A stretch of 64,000 nt of DNA, taken from assembly GCA_958427145.1 (NCBI GenBank), contig CAUAAZ010000008.1, forward strand, positions 1-64,000, given 5' to 3'. Source of the stretch: an uncultured Collinsella sp. (GTDB taxonomy: Bacteria > Actinomycetota > Coriobacteriia > Coriobacteriales > Coriobacteriaceae). This document shows, piece after piece, positions 48,407 to 57,107 of the stretch. Below the pieces are notes generated by a model. The model did not search any database, was not told where the DNA came from, and was given only the letters and a program-made list of their open reading frames with translations. The position numbers and the translations under genes are program-made. The stretch's first letter is position 1. Each line of letters begins with the position of its first letter.

Positions 48407-48412
48407 ACTATA
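48407..48412 (-). promoter_or_regulatory. -10 box of the Trp leader transcript
   Basis: TATAGT on the minus strand, within an imperfect palindrome GCTG-TG-CTATAG-TG-CAGC that could bind a repressor. No good -35 is visible. Confidence 0.4.
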
Positions 48413-48535
48413 GCACAGCGAAGTGTGTGCGGGGAAATCTTTTTTGAAAAGATTTCAGGCGGGTTTCCCGTCGGTCAAAAGAGCGGGCTGAGCGGGCGAG
48501 GCTGCCATTGCTGCCTTGCCCGCTCAGCTAAGACG

Positions 48536-50468
48536 TTACTCCTTATTGCGACGGTAGAGGAAGTAACCGCCCGCGGAGATGACGGCAACGCCAGCGATGG
48601 CGAATGCAGCCACCACGCGGCCATCAAAACGATCACCGGTGGTGGGCAGGCCGCCCTTGGTGTTCGTCTTGTTGGTGGTTACCGTGGTCGTGGTGTCCGA
48701 CTTGCCAGGCTTCTCGGGCTTGGTGGTGGGCTGCTCGGGCTTAGCGGGCTGCTCGGGGGTACCGGGCTGCTCAGGAGTACCAGGCTGATCTGGGGTTACC
48801 GGGTCGGTGGCAAGAGCGTCCTTGGCGTAGGTGATGGACACCTTGAGGCCGTTGGTCTCGGTGTTCAGGTCGCTCGGGGTGAAGGGCTGGTCGAAGTTCT
48901 CAGCCTTCAGATAGGCGCGCATCTCCTGGAGCAAGGCCTTGCACTTGACGTAGGTGTTCTCGGTGGCAGCATTGCCGGCCTTGTTTGCCAGGGCGGTACG
49001 GGCCTCGGTGGTCGTCTCGGCCAGCATGGCGGCGTCAACTTCCTTGTTCTGCTCGATGAGCTCGTTCTGGAGCGCATCGAGGTAGGCGCGGACGCTGATA
49101 CCAAGGGTGTCAGGGTTCTCAAAGCAGAGCGAGCTGATGTCCATGAGGACGTAGTTGATAGAGTTCTCGGGTTCCTCGTTGTTCACGATGTCGGTCTCAT
49201 TGCAGTGGTCGAAGGAGACAGTCTGATCGCTGAAATACGGGCTGACCTCAGTTATCAGAGCGGAGTACAACGGGATGGCGACGGAGTACGCGGCGCGGGA
49301 GAGCATTTCCCACTGGATGGTAGCGACTTCGGGGTCATACCCGCGACGAATCTGGAAGAGGTTGATCTCGGTGTTGCGCTCGCTGCCGATGCAATAAACA
49401 CCATCAGTATTCGCGTTGAGGCCAGGGACGTTTTCGCCGCGGTTGCCGAAGGCGCGAATCAACTCGAAAGTGCTCCAACCAGACTTGCCAGGCTTGAAGA
49501 ACAGGGGCTGGATTTCGCTGACCATGGCTCCCTTTTGGTCAGGTTTTCCTTTCTTCTTTACTGTGATAATGTCGTAATCTGTGCCTTCGGTCAGCTGACT
49601 ACCAAAATAATCGCGGCCTTGCACATAGCGGGACCACTGGTTTACGCCGGAATCGGCGAGGCTCTCGCCATACGTTTGGGCGACATCGAATTTGCCGTCA
49701 GCGGAGTATTTGGCGAAACCCTTTTCTTCGGGCATGGATTGGATCTTTTTCAGAGTGGAGGCAATTCTCGGTGTCATTGAGGTCGACATCGTAGTTGAGG
49801 CTCCCGATATTAGGGTTGAGCGACGCGACGTCGTCGGTGAGCTTCATGGCGATCCACTGATGGCCGGAAAGTCCGGCGAACAGCCAGGTCTCATTGTTGT
49901 CGGCGATGATGATCTGGTCGTTGGTGCAGATGCCCTGGTCGTCGACCAAGCTACCGAGGAGCTTGACGCCCTCGCGGGCCGTGGCGCTCTCGCCCAGGAT
50001 GACACTGGCGTAGTTGTACTCACCGATACCGGTTTCCTCGGTGACGGGGTCGGCCTCCTCGGCCTTCTCGTTGTAGGAGGTGCTCAGCGTGGCAGAGCAG
50101 GAGACGCCCTTCTCGTTGATGCCGGCCTCGGAATAAGCGTCATAGCGATCTTCCCACTGAGAGGGGTTGTCGCGAACGAAGGTGTAGCGGTAGGTTGCGC
50201 CCTTGGACTTGTACTTAAAGCCGGATTCGAGCGATGTGTACTCGCTGCCGTCCTTGTGTGCGGGCTCGATGCCAAAGTGCTTGATGTAGCGTGCGCCAAA
50301 GTCTTCTGCGCGGCCGTAGTACGTGTTGCCGTCCGCCGTGAGCTTGCTGCCCATGTAGATCTGCGTGCAGGCGAGCGCAGACGTCGGCATGGACATGATG
50401 GTTGCAGCTCCAAAGGCGAGGCCTATGCCAAGCTTTTTGAGCGCGTTGACGGGGTGAGTTTTCCTCAT
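48536..50468 (-). pseudogene. Sortase-anchored C69 dipeptidase, frameshifted
   Basis: Two overlapping frames together make one C69 (PepD-type) dipeptidase. The first (50468-49698, 256 codons) has a signal peptide ending ALA and the N-terminal nucleophile Cys34 (ACTQIYMGSKLTADG) and runs through to NYDVDLNDTEN, then leaves the family sequence. The second (from about 49760 to 48536) continues with IASTLKKIQSMPEEKGF..., the rest of the peptidase domain, a Pro-rich PGTPEQ repeat linker, and a cell-wall sorting signal LPTTGD with hydrophobic segment and basic tail. A small insertion or deletion near 49760 separates them. A good GGGAGG site and promoter precede the first part. Either the gene is recently inactivated or there is a sequence error. 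Confidence 0.82.
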
Positions 50469-50613
50469 TTTCCCTCCCAGCGTGCGAAAGCTCTCCGTTG
50501 CCAGAGAGCTTCAGTCAATAAAGACACCCCATTAGCGTAACGAACTGGAAACAATATTCATCTATGAAATAAACTTACTCGATAAGCGTAATGAAATATG
50601 CGATGAGTGGTTA

Positions 50614-50642
50614 ATTATACTCGGTTTGTAGCTTTACTTTAA
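50614..50642 (-). promoter_or_regulatory. Predicted promoter of the C69 dipeptidase gene
   Basis: Minus-strand TTAAAG (50642-50637) and TATAAT (50619-50614) with a 17-bp spacer in an AT-rich stretch. The rest of the 306-bp gap 50469-50774 holds the upstream terminator and nothing else recognisable. Confidence 0.55.
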
Positions 50643-50703
50643 TAAAGACGCCCTGCAATTACCGTGCCTGAATAAAGCGCCTTGCACGGGGCGCAAAGAA
50701 AAT

Positions 50704-50738
50704 CCCCCGCTGTTTGGCAAATGCATAAACAGCAGGGG
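50704..50738 (-). terminator. Terminator of the lipid kinase/small protein transcript
   Basis: CCCC-CG-CTGTTT pairs with AAACAG-CA-GGGG, and the minus strand continues ATTTTCTTT. Confidence 0.75.
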
Positions 50739-50774
50739 AGACGATAATTGGATGAATATCATACCAATGTGGAA

Positions 50775-50867
50775 TTACTTCTTCCGGCGGTGGATCACGT
50801 TGATCGCATAGCCGACGAGCATGGCCAAAATGATGATGATAAAGCCGAGCAGGGGATTGTCGTTCAT
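50775..50867 (-). CDS. Small membrane protein of 30 residues
   Basis: A 30-codon gene with a very strong AGGAGG 5 nt before the ATG. The product begins MNDNPLLGF, has one membrane helix (about residues 7-25, rich in Ile, Leu, Ala) and ends in a basic tail HRRKK. It follows the lipid kinase gene by 9 bp and precedes their shared terminator, so it is almost certainly expressed with it. It is too short for standard gene calling. A role as a membrane partner of the kinase is an inference. Confidence 0.75.
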   Translation of the reverse strand: MNDNPLLGFIIIILAMLVGYAINVIHRRKK

Positions 50868-50876
50868 AGGGTCCTC

Positions 50877-51794
50877 CTATTTTCCGAGCGGGGAGAATTC
50901 GTCGACGATGAGGTCGAGGCATTGCGGAAGCGCGCGGGCTCCAAAGACGCCCGAATTGCTGGAGATAATCTCGCCATCGAACTGCATGCCCAGCGACGGG
51001 GTGCAGGTGATCTTGGCTTCCTTGGTCTGGATGATCTTGAACTGCGGGCGGCCGAGTACCTTGCCGGCGGGGTCGAGTGCGGCGGTGATCACAGTCGGTA
51101 GAAGCTGCACAGTTTTTACGGGTTCGATGACCGCAATGTCGACCATGCCATCGTTCATACGGCAGTCGGGGAACAGGTTGATGTCGTTTTGGATGACCGA
51201 GGTGTTGCCGGCCATGCAGCAGATGCCGTCGAGCTCCTCGACAATGCCGTCATGCTCAATCGTAAAGTGCGCCACCGTGGGATTGGGCGTGGCGAGCGCG
51301 GAGAGGAAGTAAGCGATCTCGCCGATGTCGTTTTTGGTGGGGGCGGCCTTCATCATGATCTCGGCGTCGAAGCCCGAGCCGGCGATGATGATAAAGCCGT
51401 GGCGCTTCTCGTTGCCGTCCTCGTCGAGCCAAAAGAGCTCGCCCATGTCCACTTTGACCGTGCGACCGGCGCGGCAGGCCTTGGCGAGCGCCGCCGCCTC
51501 AGGGGCATTGCCGATGTTGTTGAAGAACAGGCAGGCCGTACCGGAGGGGAAGACGAGCGTGGGGACACTGCATCCGCGCATCTGATCGAGCACGTTGGAG
51601 ACGGTGCCGTCGCCGCCCGAAACGACCACGCGATCAAACTCGCGCACGTCTGCCACGGCGTCCTCGGGCTCCATGCCATCGCCGATAAAGCGCATCACGA
51701 CCTCGTCGCCGCCCTGCGCGAGGGCGTGCGTAAATGCGTAGATTTCATCTGAGCTGGGGCCCGATGCCGGGTTGTGGATGATAAGGCAGCGCAT
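50877..51794 (-). CDS. Diacylglycerol/sphingosine kinase-like lipid kinase
   Basis: A 305-residue lipid kinase of the DagK/YegS family. Seen are the N-terminal HNPASG motif, the ATP-binding VVSGGDGTVSNVLDQ, FPSGTACLFFNN, and the C-terminal DGEI block (MQFDGEIISS). Family members phosphorylate diacylglycerol or related lipids at the membrane surface for phospholipid recycling. Note that the common GT(A/G)N(D/F) motif is GTACLFF here. It forms a unit with the 30-residue membrane protein. Confidence 0.88.
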   Translation of the reverse strand: MRCLIIHNPASGPSSDEIYAFTHALAQGGDEVVMRFIGDGMEPEDAVADVREFDRVVVSGGDGTVSNVLDQMRGCSVPTLVFPSGTACLFFNNIGNAPEAAALAKACRAGRTVKVDMGELFWLDEDGNEKRHGFIIIAGSGFDAEIMMKAAPTKNDIGEIAYFLSALATPNPTVAHFTIEHDGIVEELDGICCMAGNTSVIQNDINLFPDCRMNDGMVDIAVIEPVKTVQLLPTVITAALDPAGKVLGRPQFKIIQTKEAKITCTPSLGMQFDGEIISSNSGVFGARALPQCLDLIVDEFSPLGK

Positions 51795-51892
51795 ACTTAC
51801 GTTCCCGTTCTGTGACTAACCGAGTATAGTTATAAGGCAATGCCGATATCCTACCCGTGTTTTTCGGGCCTAACCTTATTCGATGGGTTGAT

Positions 51893-53026
51893 ATGTACAT
51901 TTCCACACATCAGGCTCTACTCGACTTTTGCCAGCGCGCCCGTGAGTTCGACGCGATTGCCGTCGATACCGAGTTTTTGCGCGAGCGCACGTTCCATCCG
52001 CGTCTGTGCCTGGTTCAGATTGCCACCCCTGCCGAGAGCGTCGCGGTCGATCCCCTGGTAATCGACGACCTATCGCCGCTGGCCGAGCTTATGGCCGACG
52101 AGAGCGTGACCAAGGTCTTCCACGCGTGCTCGCAGGATATGGAGGTTATGCTCCATACCGTAGGCGTGCTGCCGCGTCCGATTTTCGATACGCAGGTGGC
52201 CGCCGCCTTTTTGGGCGAGCGCCAGCAGGTTTCGTACGGCGCACTCGTGCAGACGTTTTGCGGCGTCTCGCTGCCCAAGACCGAGTCGCTGACCGACTGG
52301 TCGCGCCGCCCGCTGACCGATAAGCAGATTGAGTATGCGATCGATGACGTCAAGTACCTGATCGTCGCCTATACCGAGATGATGAGCCGCCTGCGCGAGC
52401 TGGGCCGTGTGGACTGGGTGCTCGACGAGCTGCGCCCGCTGGCTGACGAGTCGCACTATCGCGCCGATCGCCACGAGGCGTTCCGCAAGGTCAAACGCAT
52501 CAATTCGTGCAGCCGTCACCAGTTGGGCATCGCGCGCGAGCTCGCCGCCTGGCGCGAGGACCGCGCCGAGCGCCGTAACATCCCGCGCAAGTGGGTCATG
52601 TCCGACGACACGCTACTTGCGCTCGTTAAGCGCAATCCCGTGCGCGTTGAGGAGTTCCGTAGCATTCGCGGTACCGATCAGTTGGGGGAGCGCGACGTGG
52701 ACGGTGCGCTCATGGCCATCAAGCGCGGCGCGAGCTGCCCGCACGATCGCCTGCCGCTCATGGTGCGCGGGCACCGTCAGATTTCGCCGGAGTTGGAGAG
52801 CGTGACGGACCTGATGTATGCGCTCATTCGCCTAGTTGCCGAGCGCTCGGGCGTGGCGACCTCGGTCATTGCCTCGCGCGATGACCTGGCCGACTATATT
52901 GAGCATCCCGAGCAGAGCCCCTTGCGCGAAGGCTGGCGCTTTGAGCTTGTGGGCTCGCGCCTGGACGATCTGCTTTCCGGCAATATGGGGTTGACGGTGA
53001 AGGACGGAAAAATCGAATTGCTGTAG
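51893..53026 (+). CDS. rnd: Ribonuclease D-like DEDDy exonuclease with HRDC domain
   Basis: A 377-residue RNase D. The DEDDy residues are seen in IAVDTEFLRER, KVFHACSQDMEVM, FDTQVAAAF and YAIDDVKYL (Tyr and Asp). After about residue 210 comes the HRDC domain (LAAWREDRAERRNIPRKWVMSDDTLLALVKRNP). It trims tRNA and other stable RNA 3' ends. The start is probably ATG 51893; the GTG at 51857 has no ribosome site and 51893 only a weak one. Confidence 0.9.
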   Translation: MYISTHQALLDFCQRAREFDAIAVDTEFLRERTFHPRLCLVQIATPAESVAVDPLVIDDLSPLAELMADESVTKVFHACSQDMEVMLHTVGVLPRPIFDTQVAAAFLGERQQVSYGALVQTFCGVSLPKTESLTDWSRRPLTDKQIEYAIDDVKYLIVAYTEMMSRLRELGRVDWVLDELRPLADESHYRADRHEAFRKVKRINSCSRHQLGIARELAAWREDRAERRNIPRKWVMSDDTLLALVKRNPVRVEEFRSIRGTDQLGERDVDGALMAIKRGASCPHDRLPLMVRGHRQISPELESVTDLMYALIRLVAERSGVATSVIASRDDLADYIEHPEQSPLREGWRFELVGSRLDDLLSGNMGLTVKDGKIELL

Positions 53027-53090
53027 GGAAGCCTAGCCGCTTGAATGGGTAAAATGCCTCCAACGTGTAACTCGACTCGGAGGAATTCGC

Positions 53091-53795
53091 ATGCCTTATT
53101 ACTATGGATACGGCTTTGGCATCGACCCGCTGTACCTGCTGGTTGTTCTTGTCTGCACGGTGCTTGGCCTTGCCGCACAGAGCTATATCAACTCGACGTA
53201 CAAGACGTGGTCTAAGGTTCGCTCGGACGGCGATACGGGTGCCACGGTCGCGCGACGCATGCTCGATGCAAACGGCTGCAATGCGGTGGGTATCAAGGGT
53301 GTTGCCGGCGAGCTCACCGATCATTACAACCCGCAGGACAACAACCTGTATCTGTCGGATGCCAACCGTTCGGGAGGGTCGGTCGCAAGCGTTGCCGTCG
53401 CCTGCCACGAGGCGGGCCATGCCGCCCAGCGTCAAAGTGGTTATGCCATGATGAAGGTGCGCACCGCCCTGGTCCCCGTCGTCAACTTTACCCAGAACAC
53501 TTGGACCATCGTGCTGCTCATGGGCCTGTTCATGAACATCGCGGGGCTCACGACCCTCGCGCTGGTCTTCTTCTCGTTTAGCGTGCTGTTCCAGCTGGTT
53601 ACGCTGCCGGTCGAGATTGATGCCAGTCGCCGCGCCGTGGCGTATATCGAGCAATCGGGCATGAGTTCCAAGCAGGTTAACGGTGCCAAGAAGGTGCTGA
53701 CGGCAGCCGCGCTCACCTACGTGGCGGCGGCGCTCACCTCGATCATTCAACTGCTCTACCTGATGGCTCGCTACAACAGAAACTCCAACCGATAA
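53091..53795 (+). CDS. YugP-family zinc metallopeptidase, membrane-bound
   Basis: A 234-residue protein of the neutral zinc metallopeptidase (YugP, DUF) family. An N-terminal membrane helix (PLYLLVVLVCTVLGLAAQ) is followed by the zinc motif ACHEAGHAAQ and two or three more membrane segments, with EIDASRRAVAYIEQSG as the third-ligand region. The substrate is not known. GGAGG lies before ATG 53091. Confidence 0.88.
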   Translation: MPYYYGYGFGIDPLYLLVVLVCTVLGLAAQSYINSTYKTWSKVRSDGDTGATVARRMLDANGCNAVGIKGVAGELTDHYNPQDNNLYLSDANRSGGSVASVAVACHEAGHAAQRQSGYAMMKVRTALVPVVNFTQNTWTIVLLMGLFMNIAGLTTLALVFFSFSVLFQLVTLPVEIDASRRAVAYIEQSGMSSKQVNGAKKVLTAAALTYVAAALTSIIQLLYLMARYNRNSNR

Positions 53796-53811
53796 CAAAT
53801 AGGACAGGCAG

Positions 53812-53841
53812 GCGCCGCGGGGATTCGTGTCCTCGCGGCGC
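53812..53841. terminator. GC-rich hairpin before xseA
   Basis: GCGCCGCG-G-GGA pairs with TCC-T-CGCGGCGC across a 6-nt loop; no T run follows on either strand. Confidence 0.5.
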
Positions 53842-53910
53842 TGTACTATGTGTTGGACTTGAATTTGCGCAGGGCCGGAGCCCTTGTGCACGATGACGAA
53901 AGGGGGCTGC

Positions 53911-55362
53911 GTGGCAGGCTGGAATCTAACCGGCAATGCCGTTTCCGCCGAGTTTGACGGTTCGGATGAGCAGGAGCGCAAGGAGCTCAGCGTGAGCCAG
54001 GCGGTGGAGATCGCCGCCGGCGCGCTCGATGCCATTCCGCAACTGAGCGTTTTGGGCGAGGTCACGGGTTTCCGTGGTCCCAACGCCCGAAGCGGCCACT
54101 GCTACTTCCAGATTAAAGACGACTCGGCCGCCGTCGACTGCATCATCTGGAAGGGCGCCTACCTTAAGCGCACCTTCGACTTGCGCGACGGCATGCAGGT
54201 AAGCTTTAAGGGCAGCTTCAATCTCTACAAGCCTACGGGTCGCATGAGCTTCGTCGCCCGCTCGTTCTCGCTGGCGGGGGAGGGCTTGCTGCGTCAGCAG
54301 GTGGCTCAGTTGGCCGAAAAGCTACGCCGCGAGGGCCTGATGGACGAAGCTCGCAAACGCCACATCCCAGTGTTCTGCTCGCGCGTGGCGGTCGTCACCT
54401 CGCTTTCCGGTGCGGTAATCGACGACGTCAAGCGTACGCTGCGCCGACGCAACCCGCTCGTCGAGCTCGTCTGCGTGGGTGCCAAGGTGCAAGGCGAGGG
54501 TGCGCCGACAGAGCTCATTGAGGGCCTGCGCCGCGCCGCTGCCATTACGCCAGCGCCCGACTGTATTTTGCTCGTGCGTGGTGGCGGTTCCTTCGAGGAC
54601 CTCATGACCTTTAACGACGAGGAGCTTGCCCGCGCGGTGGCGGCTTGCCCTGTGCCCGTGGTGACCGGCATTGGCCATGAGCCCGATACCTCGATTTGCG
54701 ACATGGTGAGCGACCGCCGCGCCTCCACGCCCACGGCGGCGGCCGAATCGGTGGCGCCGGCCATGACGGAGTTGGCCGATGTGCTCGAGGCGCGCCATCA
54801 GCGTCTGGGTGCCGCGATGGCATCGATGATTGGGTCGGCCCAGGTCGACCTGGAGATGCTCGATCAGCGTGGCCGTCGTTCCTGGGATACCTATACGGCT
54901 CGCTTGGGCGACGCGCTCGATGCGGCCGCATGCCGCCCGTGTCTCAACGATCCGACATTTATGGTCGAGCGTCGTGAGTCAGAGCTTGCCTTGACGGCCG
55001 ATCGTTTGTCCGGTGCCATAACGCGCTCGGTCGGGGCGTTCCGATCCAGCTTTGAACGCCTGCCCGAGCGTCTGGCTACAAGCACCTCGGGACTCGATGG
55101 CAAGCGCCATGCGCTCACGCTTGCGAGTTCCCGTCTGGAGCATCAGGGACGTACGATGCTCAGCAAACCCGCGTCCGACCTGGGCCGAGCTGCTGCGTCG
55201 CTCGATGCCCTGTCGCCGCTCAAGGTGCTTGCCCGTGGCTATTCCATCGCATACAGCGATGATGGTGTGGCTACGAGCGCCAAGACCTTTAAGCCCGGCG
55301 ACGCCATCCGCGTGCGCATGGCAGACGGCAACGTGGCAGCAACGGTCAATACGGTCGAGTAG
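53911..55362 (+). CDS. xseA: Exodeoxyribonuclease VII large subunit
   Basis: A 483-residue XseA. The N-terminal OB fold (LSVLGEVTGFRGPNARSGHCYFQIKDD) is followed by the catalytic domain (VVTSLSGAVIDDVKRTLRRR, LVRGGGSFEDLMTFNDEELARAVAACPVPVVTGIGHEPDTSICD) and a long helical region ending LKVLARGYSIAYSDDG. With XseB it degrades single-stranded DNA. The GTG at 53911 has AAAGGGGG 5 nt upstream; other in-frame starts (TTG 53884, ATG 53893) have no such site. Confidence 0.93.
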   Translation: MAGWNLTGNAVSAEFDGSDEQERKELSVSQAVEIAAGALDAIPQLSVLGEVTGFRGPNARSGHCYFQIKDDSAAVDCIIWKGAYLKRTFDLRDGMQVSFKGSFNLYKPTGRMSFVARSFSLAGEGLLRQQVAQLAEKLRREGLMDEARKRHIPVFCSRVAVVTSLSGAVIDDVKRTLRRRNPLVELVCVGAKVQGEGAPTELIEGLRRAAAITPAPDCILLVRGGGSFEDLMTFNDEELARAVAACPVPVVTGIGHEPDTSICDMVSDRRASTPTAAAESVAPAMTELADVLEARHQRLGAAMASMIGSAQVDLEMLDQRGRRSWDTYTARLGDALDAAACRPCLNDPTFMVERRESELALTADRLSGAITRSVGAFRSSFERLPERLATSTSGLDGKRHALTLASSRLEHQGRTMLSKPASDLGRAAASLDALSPLKVLARGYSIAYSDDGVATSAKTFKPGDAIRVRMADGNVAATVNTVE

Positions 55363-55404
55363 ACCGCGTTTCATAGCGATAAACCTTTAGGAAAGGAAAC
55401 AGAT

Positions 55405-55671
55405 ATGGCAGAGAAGACCCCGATCGAGCAGCTTACGTACAAGCAGGCTTCGCAGGAGTTGGAGCTCATCATACGCAGCTTGGAATCGGGCGATATGGAG
55501 CTCGAGGAGTCGCTTGAGAGCTATACCCGCGGCGTCGAGCTCCTCAAGAGCCTGCGTACCCGCTTGTCCGATGCCGAGCAGAAGGTCTCGGTGCTCCTGA
55601 AGGACGTCGACGGCAACGACGTGCTCGCCGACGGCGAAGCCGCCAACACCGACGACAACCTTTCGTTCTAA
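55405..55671 (+). CDS. xseB: Exodeoxyribonuclease VII small subunit
   Basis: An 88-residue helical protein with the XseB pattern LTYKQASQELELIIRSLESGDMELEESLESYTRGVELLK. Typical length for the family. It follows xseA by 42 bp with GGAAAGG upstream, the usual gene order. Confidence 0.94.
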   Translation: MAEKTPIEQLTYKQASQELELIIRSLESGDMELEESLESYTRGVELLKSLRTRLSDAEQKVSVLLKDVDGNDVLADGEAANTDDNLSF

Positions 55672-55720
55672 CCACCCCGACCAAATATAATTACCTTGGT
55701 CTGCGAGAAAGGAACCAACC

Positions 55721-56056
55721 ATGTGTGATTGCATCTTCTGCAAAATTGCCAACCACGAGATCCCCTCGACCGTCGTTTACGAGGACGACCAAGTCATCGC
55801 CTTCGACGACCTCAATCCCCAGGCGCCGGTCCACACGCTCGTGATCCCCAAGAAGCACTACAGCGACATCGCCGATAACGTGCCCGCCGAGACCATGGGC
55901 GCCATGGCCCACGCCATCCAGGAGGTCGCCAAGGTCAAGGGCTTGGAGGACGGTTTCCGCGTCATCTCCAACAAGGGCGTCAACGCCGGCCAGACCGTCA
56001 TGCACTTCCACATGCACGTCCTCGGCGGCAAGAACCTGGGCGAGAACCTCATCTGA
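55721..56056 (+). CDS. HIT-family nucleotide-binding hydrolase
   Basis: A 111-residue histidine triad protein. The N-terminal zinc-type CDCIFCKI motif and the C-terminal HFHMHVLGG triad (His-x-His-x-His) are present, as in HinT, which hydrolyses purine nucleoside phosphoramidates. GAAAGGA is upstream. It may be read together with xseAB. Confidence 0.93.
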   Translation: MCDCIFCKIANHEIPSTVVYEDDQVIAFDDLNPQAPVHTLVIPKKHYSDIADNVPAETMGAMAHAIQEVAKVKGLEDGFRVISNKGVNAGQTVMHFHMHVLGGKNLGENLI

Positions 56057-56097
56057 GGACGCACAGCCCGTCGCCTTGGCTGCCTTTGGAGTAACCT

Positions 56098-56988
56098 ATG
56101 CAGCTTTCTCAACTCGAATACCTTCAAGCGGTAGCGAACTACGGCGGCGTGCGCAAAGCGGCTCGCGCCGTTCACGTGAGCCCACAGGCCGTTTCGTCGG
56201 CAATCAAAAAGTTGGAATCTGAGTATCAGATTGTTTTGCTCGACCGATCGGCGGGGGAGGCTGTTTTGTCTCCGGCGGGCAGAGAATTTGCGCGTCGTGC
56301 ACGCGTGATCCTGGCACAAGTCGACGATCTCAAAAAGTACACCCAATCGGGGAACGGCGGCGTTTCGCCCGACGGTCACTTTCGTCTTTACGCCCCCTGT
56401 CTTCACGGGCGGGGGCGTCTTTTTTCCGAAAACTGGTACGACTCGTTTGAAAGCTCGCACCCTCAGATTCACCTTGATGTTTGGCATCAGCCAACGGCTA
56501 CATGCTTTGAATCACTTGTGCTTGGCATTTCGGATGCGGCCATCTCATTTGAGGAACCAAGGGACAGTGTCCTTTCTTCGAAATACTTGGGTGAAAAGGA
56601 GCTCAAGGTTCTTTCGTGCCCAGCGGGTCATCAATCTGTGGGTGCTATGACCGTTCGTGAGTTACTGGGCGGCAGGTTAGCTGTTCCCATTAATTTGTCG
56701 CCCTGTCTCAATGCGATCAATCAATGCCCCGAAGCTCAGCTGGTTAATTTCCGCTTCCGCGACGTCGAATACGGAAACAGAGCGCAGGCTGAGTTTCTTC
56801 AAGCCGGGGGATTGATATTGGGTTTTTCTGGCTCTTCTCTCGCATCAGATGGGTCGGAAGTGAGCGAGTACTCTATTGAAGGCTCGCATGACGTAGCCTT
56901 GCCCATCTACTTTTGCTATCGACAAAATGCCTGGACCGATCGACACCAGACGGTATTTCTTCACCTATTGCGTCATCTTGCTTCGTGA
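56098..56988 (+). CDS. LysR-family transcriptional regulator
   Basis: A 296-residue regulator with a clear N-terminal LysR winged helix (LEYLQAVANYGGVRKAARAVHVSPQAVSSAIKKLESEYQIVLLDR) and a periplasmic-binding-like ligand domain. It precedes and probably controls the MFS transporter at 57108 on the same strand. The GGAG before the ATG is weak but well placed. A short stem at 56987-57002 overlaps its stop codon. Confidence 0.88.
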   Translation: MQLSQLEYLQAVANYGGVRKAARAVHVSPQAVSSAIKKLESEYQIVLLDRSAGEAVLSPAGREFARRARVILAQVDDLKKYTQSGNGGVSPDGHFRLYAPCLHGRGRLFSENWYDSFESSHPQIHLDVWHQPTATCFESLVLGISDAAISFEEPRDSVLSSKYLGEKELKVLSCPAGHQSVGAMTVRELLGGRLAVPINLSPCLNAINQCPEAQLVNFRFRDVEYGNRAQAEFLQAGGLILGFSGSSLASDGSEVSEYSIEGSHDVALPIYFCYRQNAWTDRHQTVFLHLLRHLAS

Positions 56989-57107
56989 GGCCATTTGGCC
57001 TCGTGTCGTCAAGTGAATGTTGACGCCTTGTAACACATGACTGACGGCTTTGCCCTCATGCTTTTCCAAGATTCCGATTTAGATTGTTGACTCTTGGAGG
57101 GCGGAGC

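Noticed and set aside
50659..50922. 87-codon frame on the minus strand
   Set aside because: It overlaps the much better supported 30-residue membrane protein and the terminator; its Arg/Pro-rich sequence looks non-coding.
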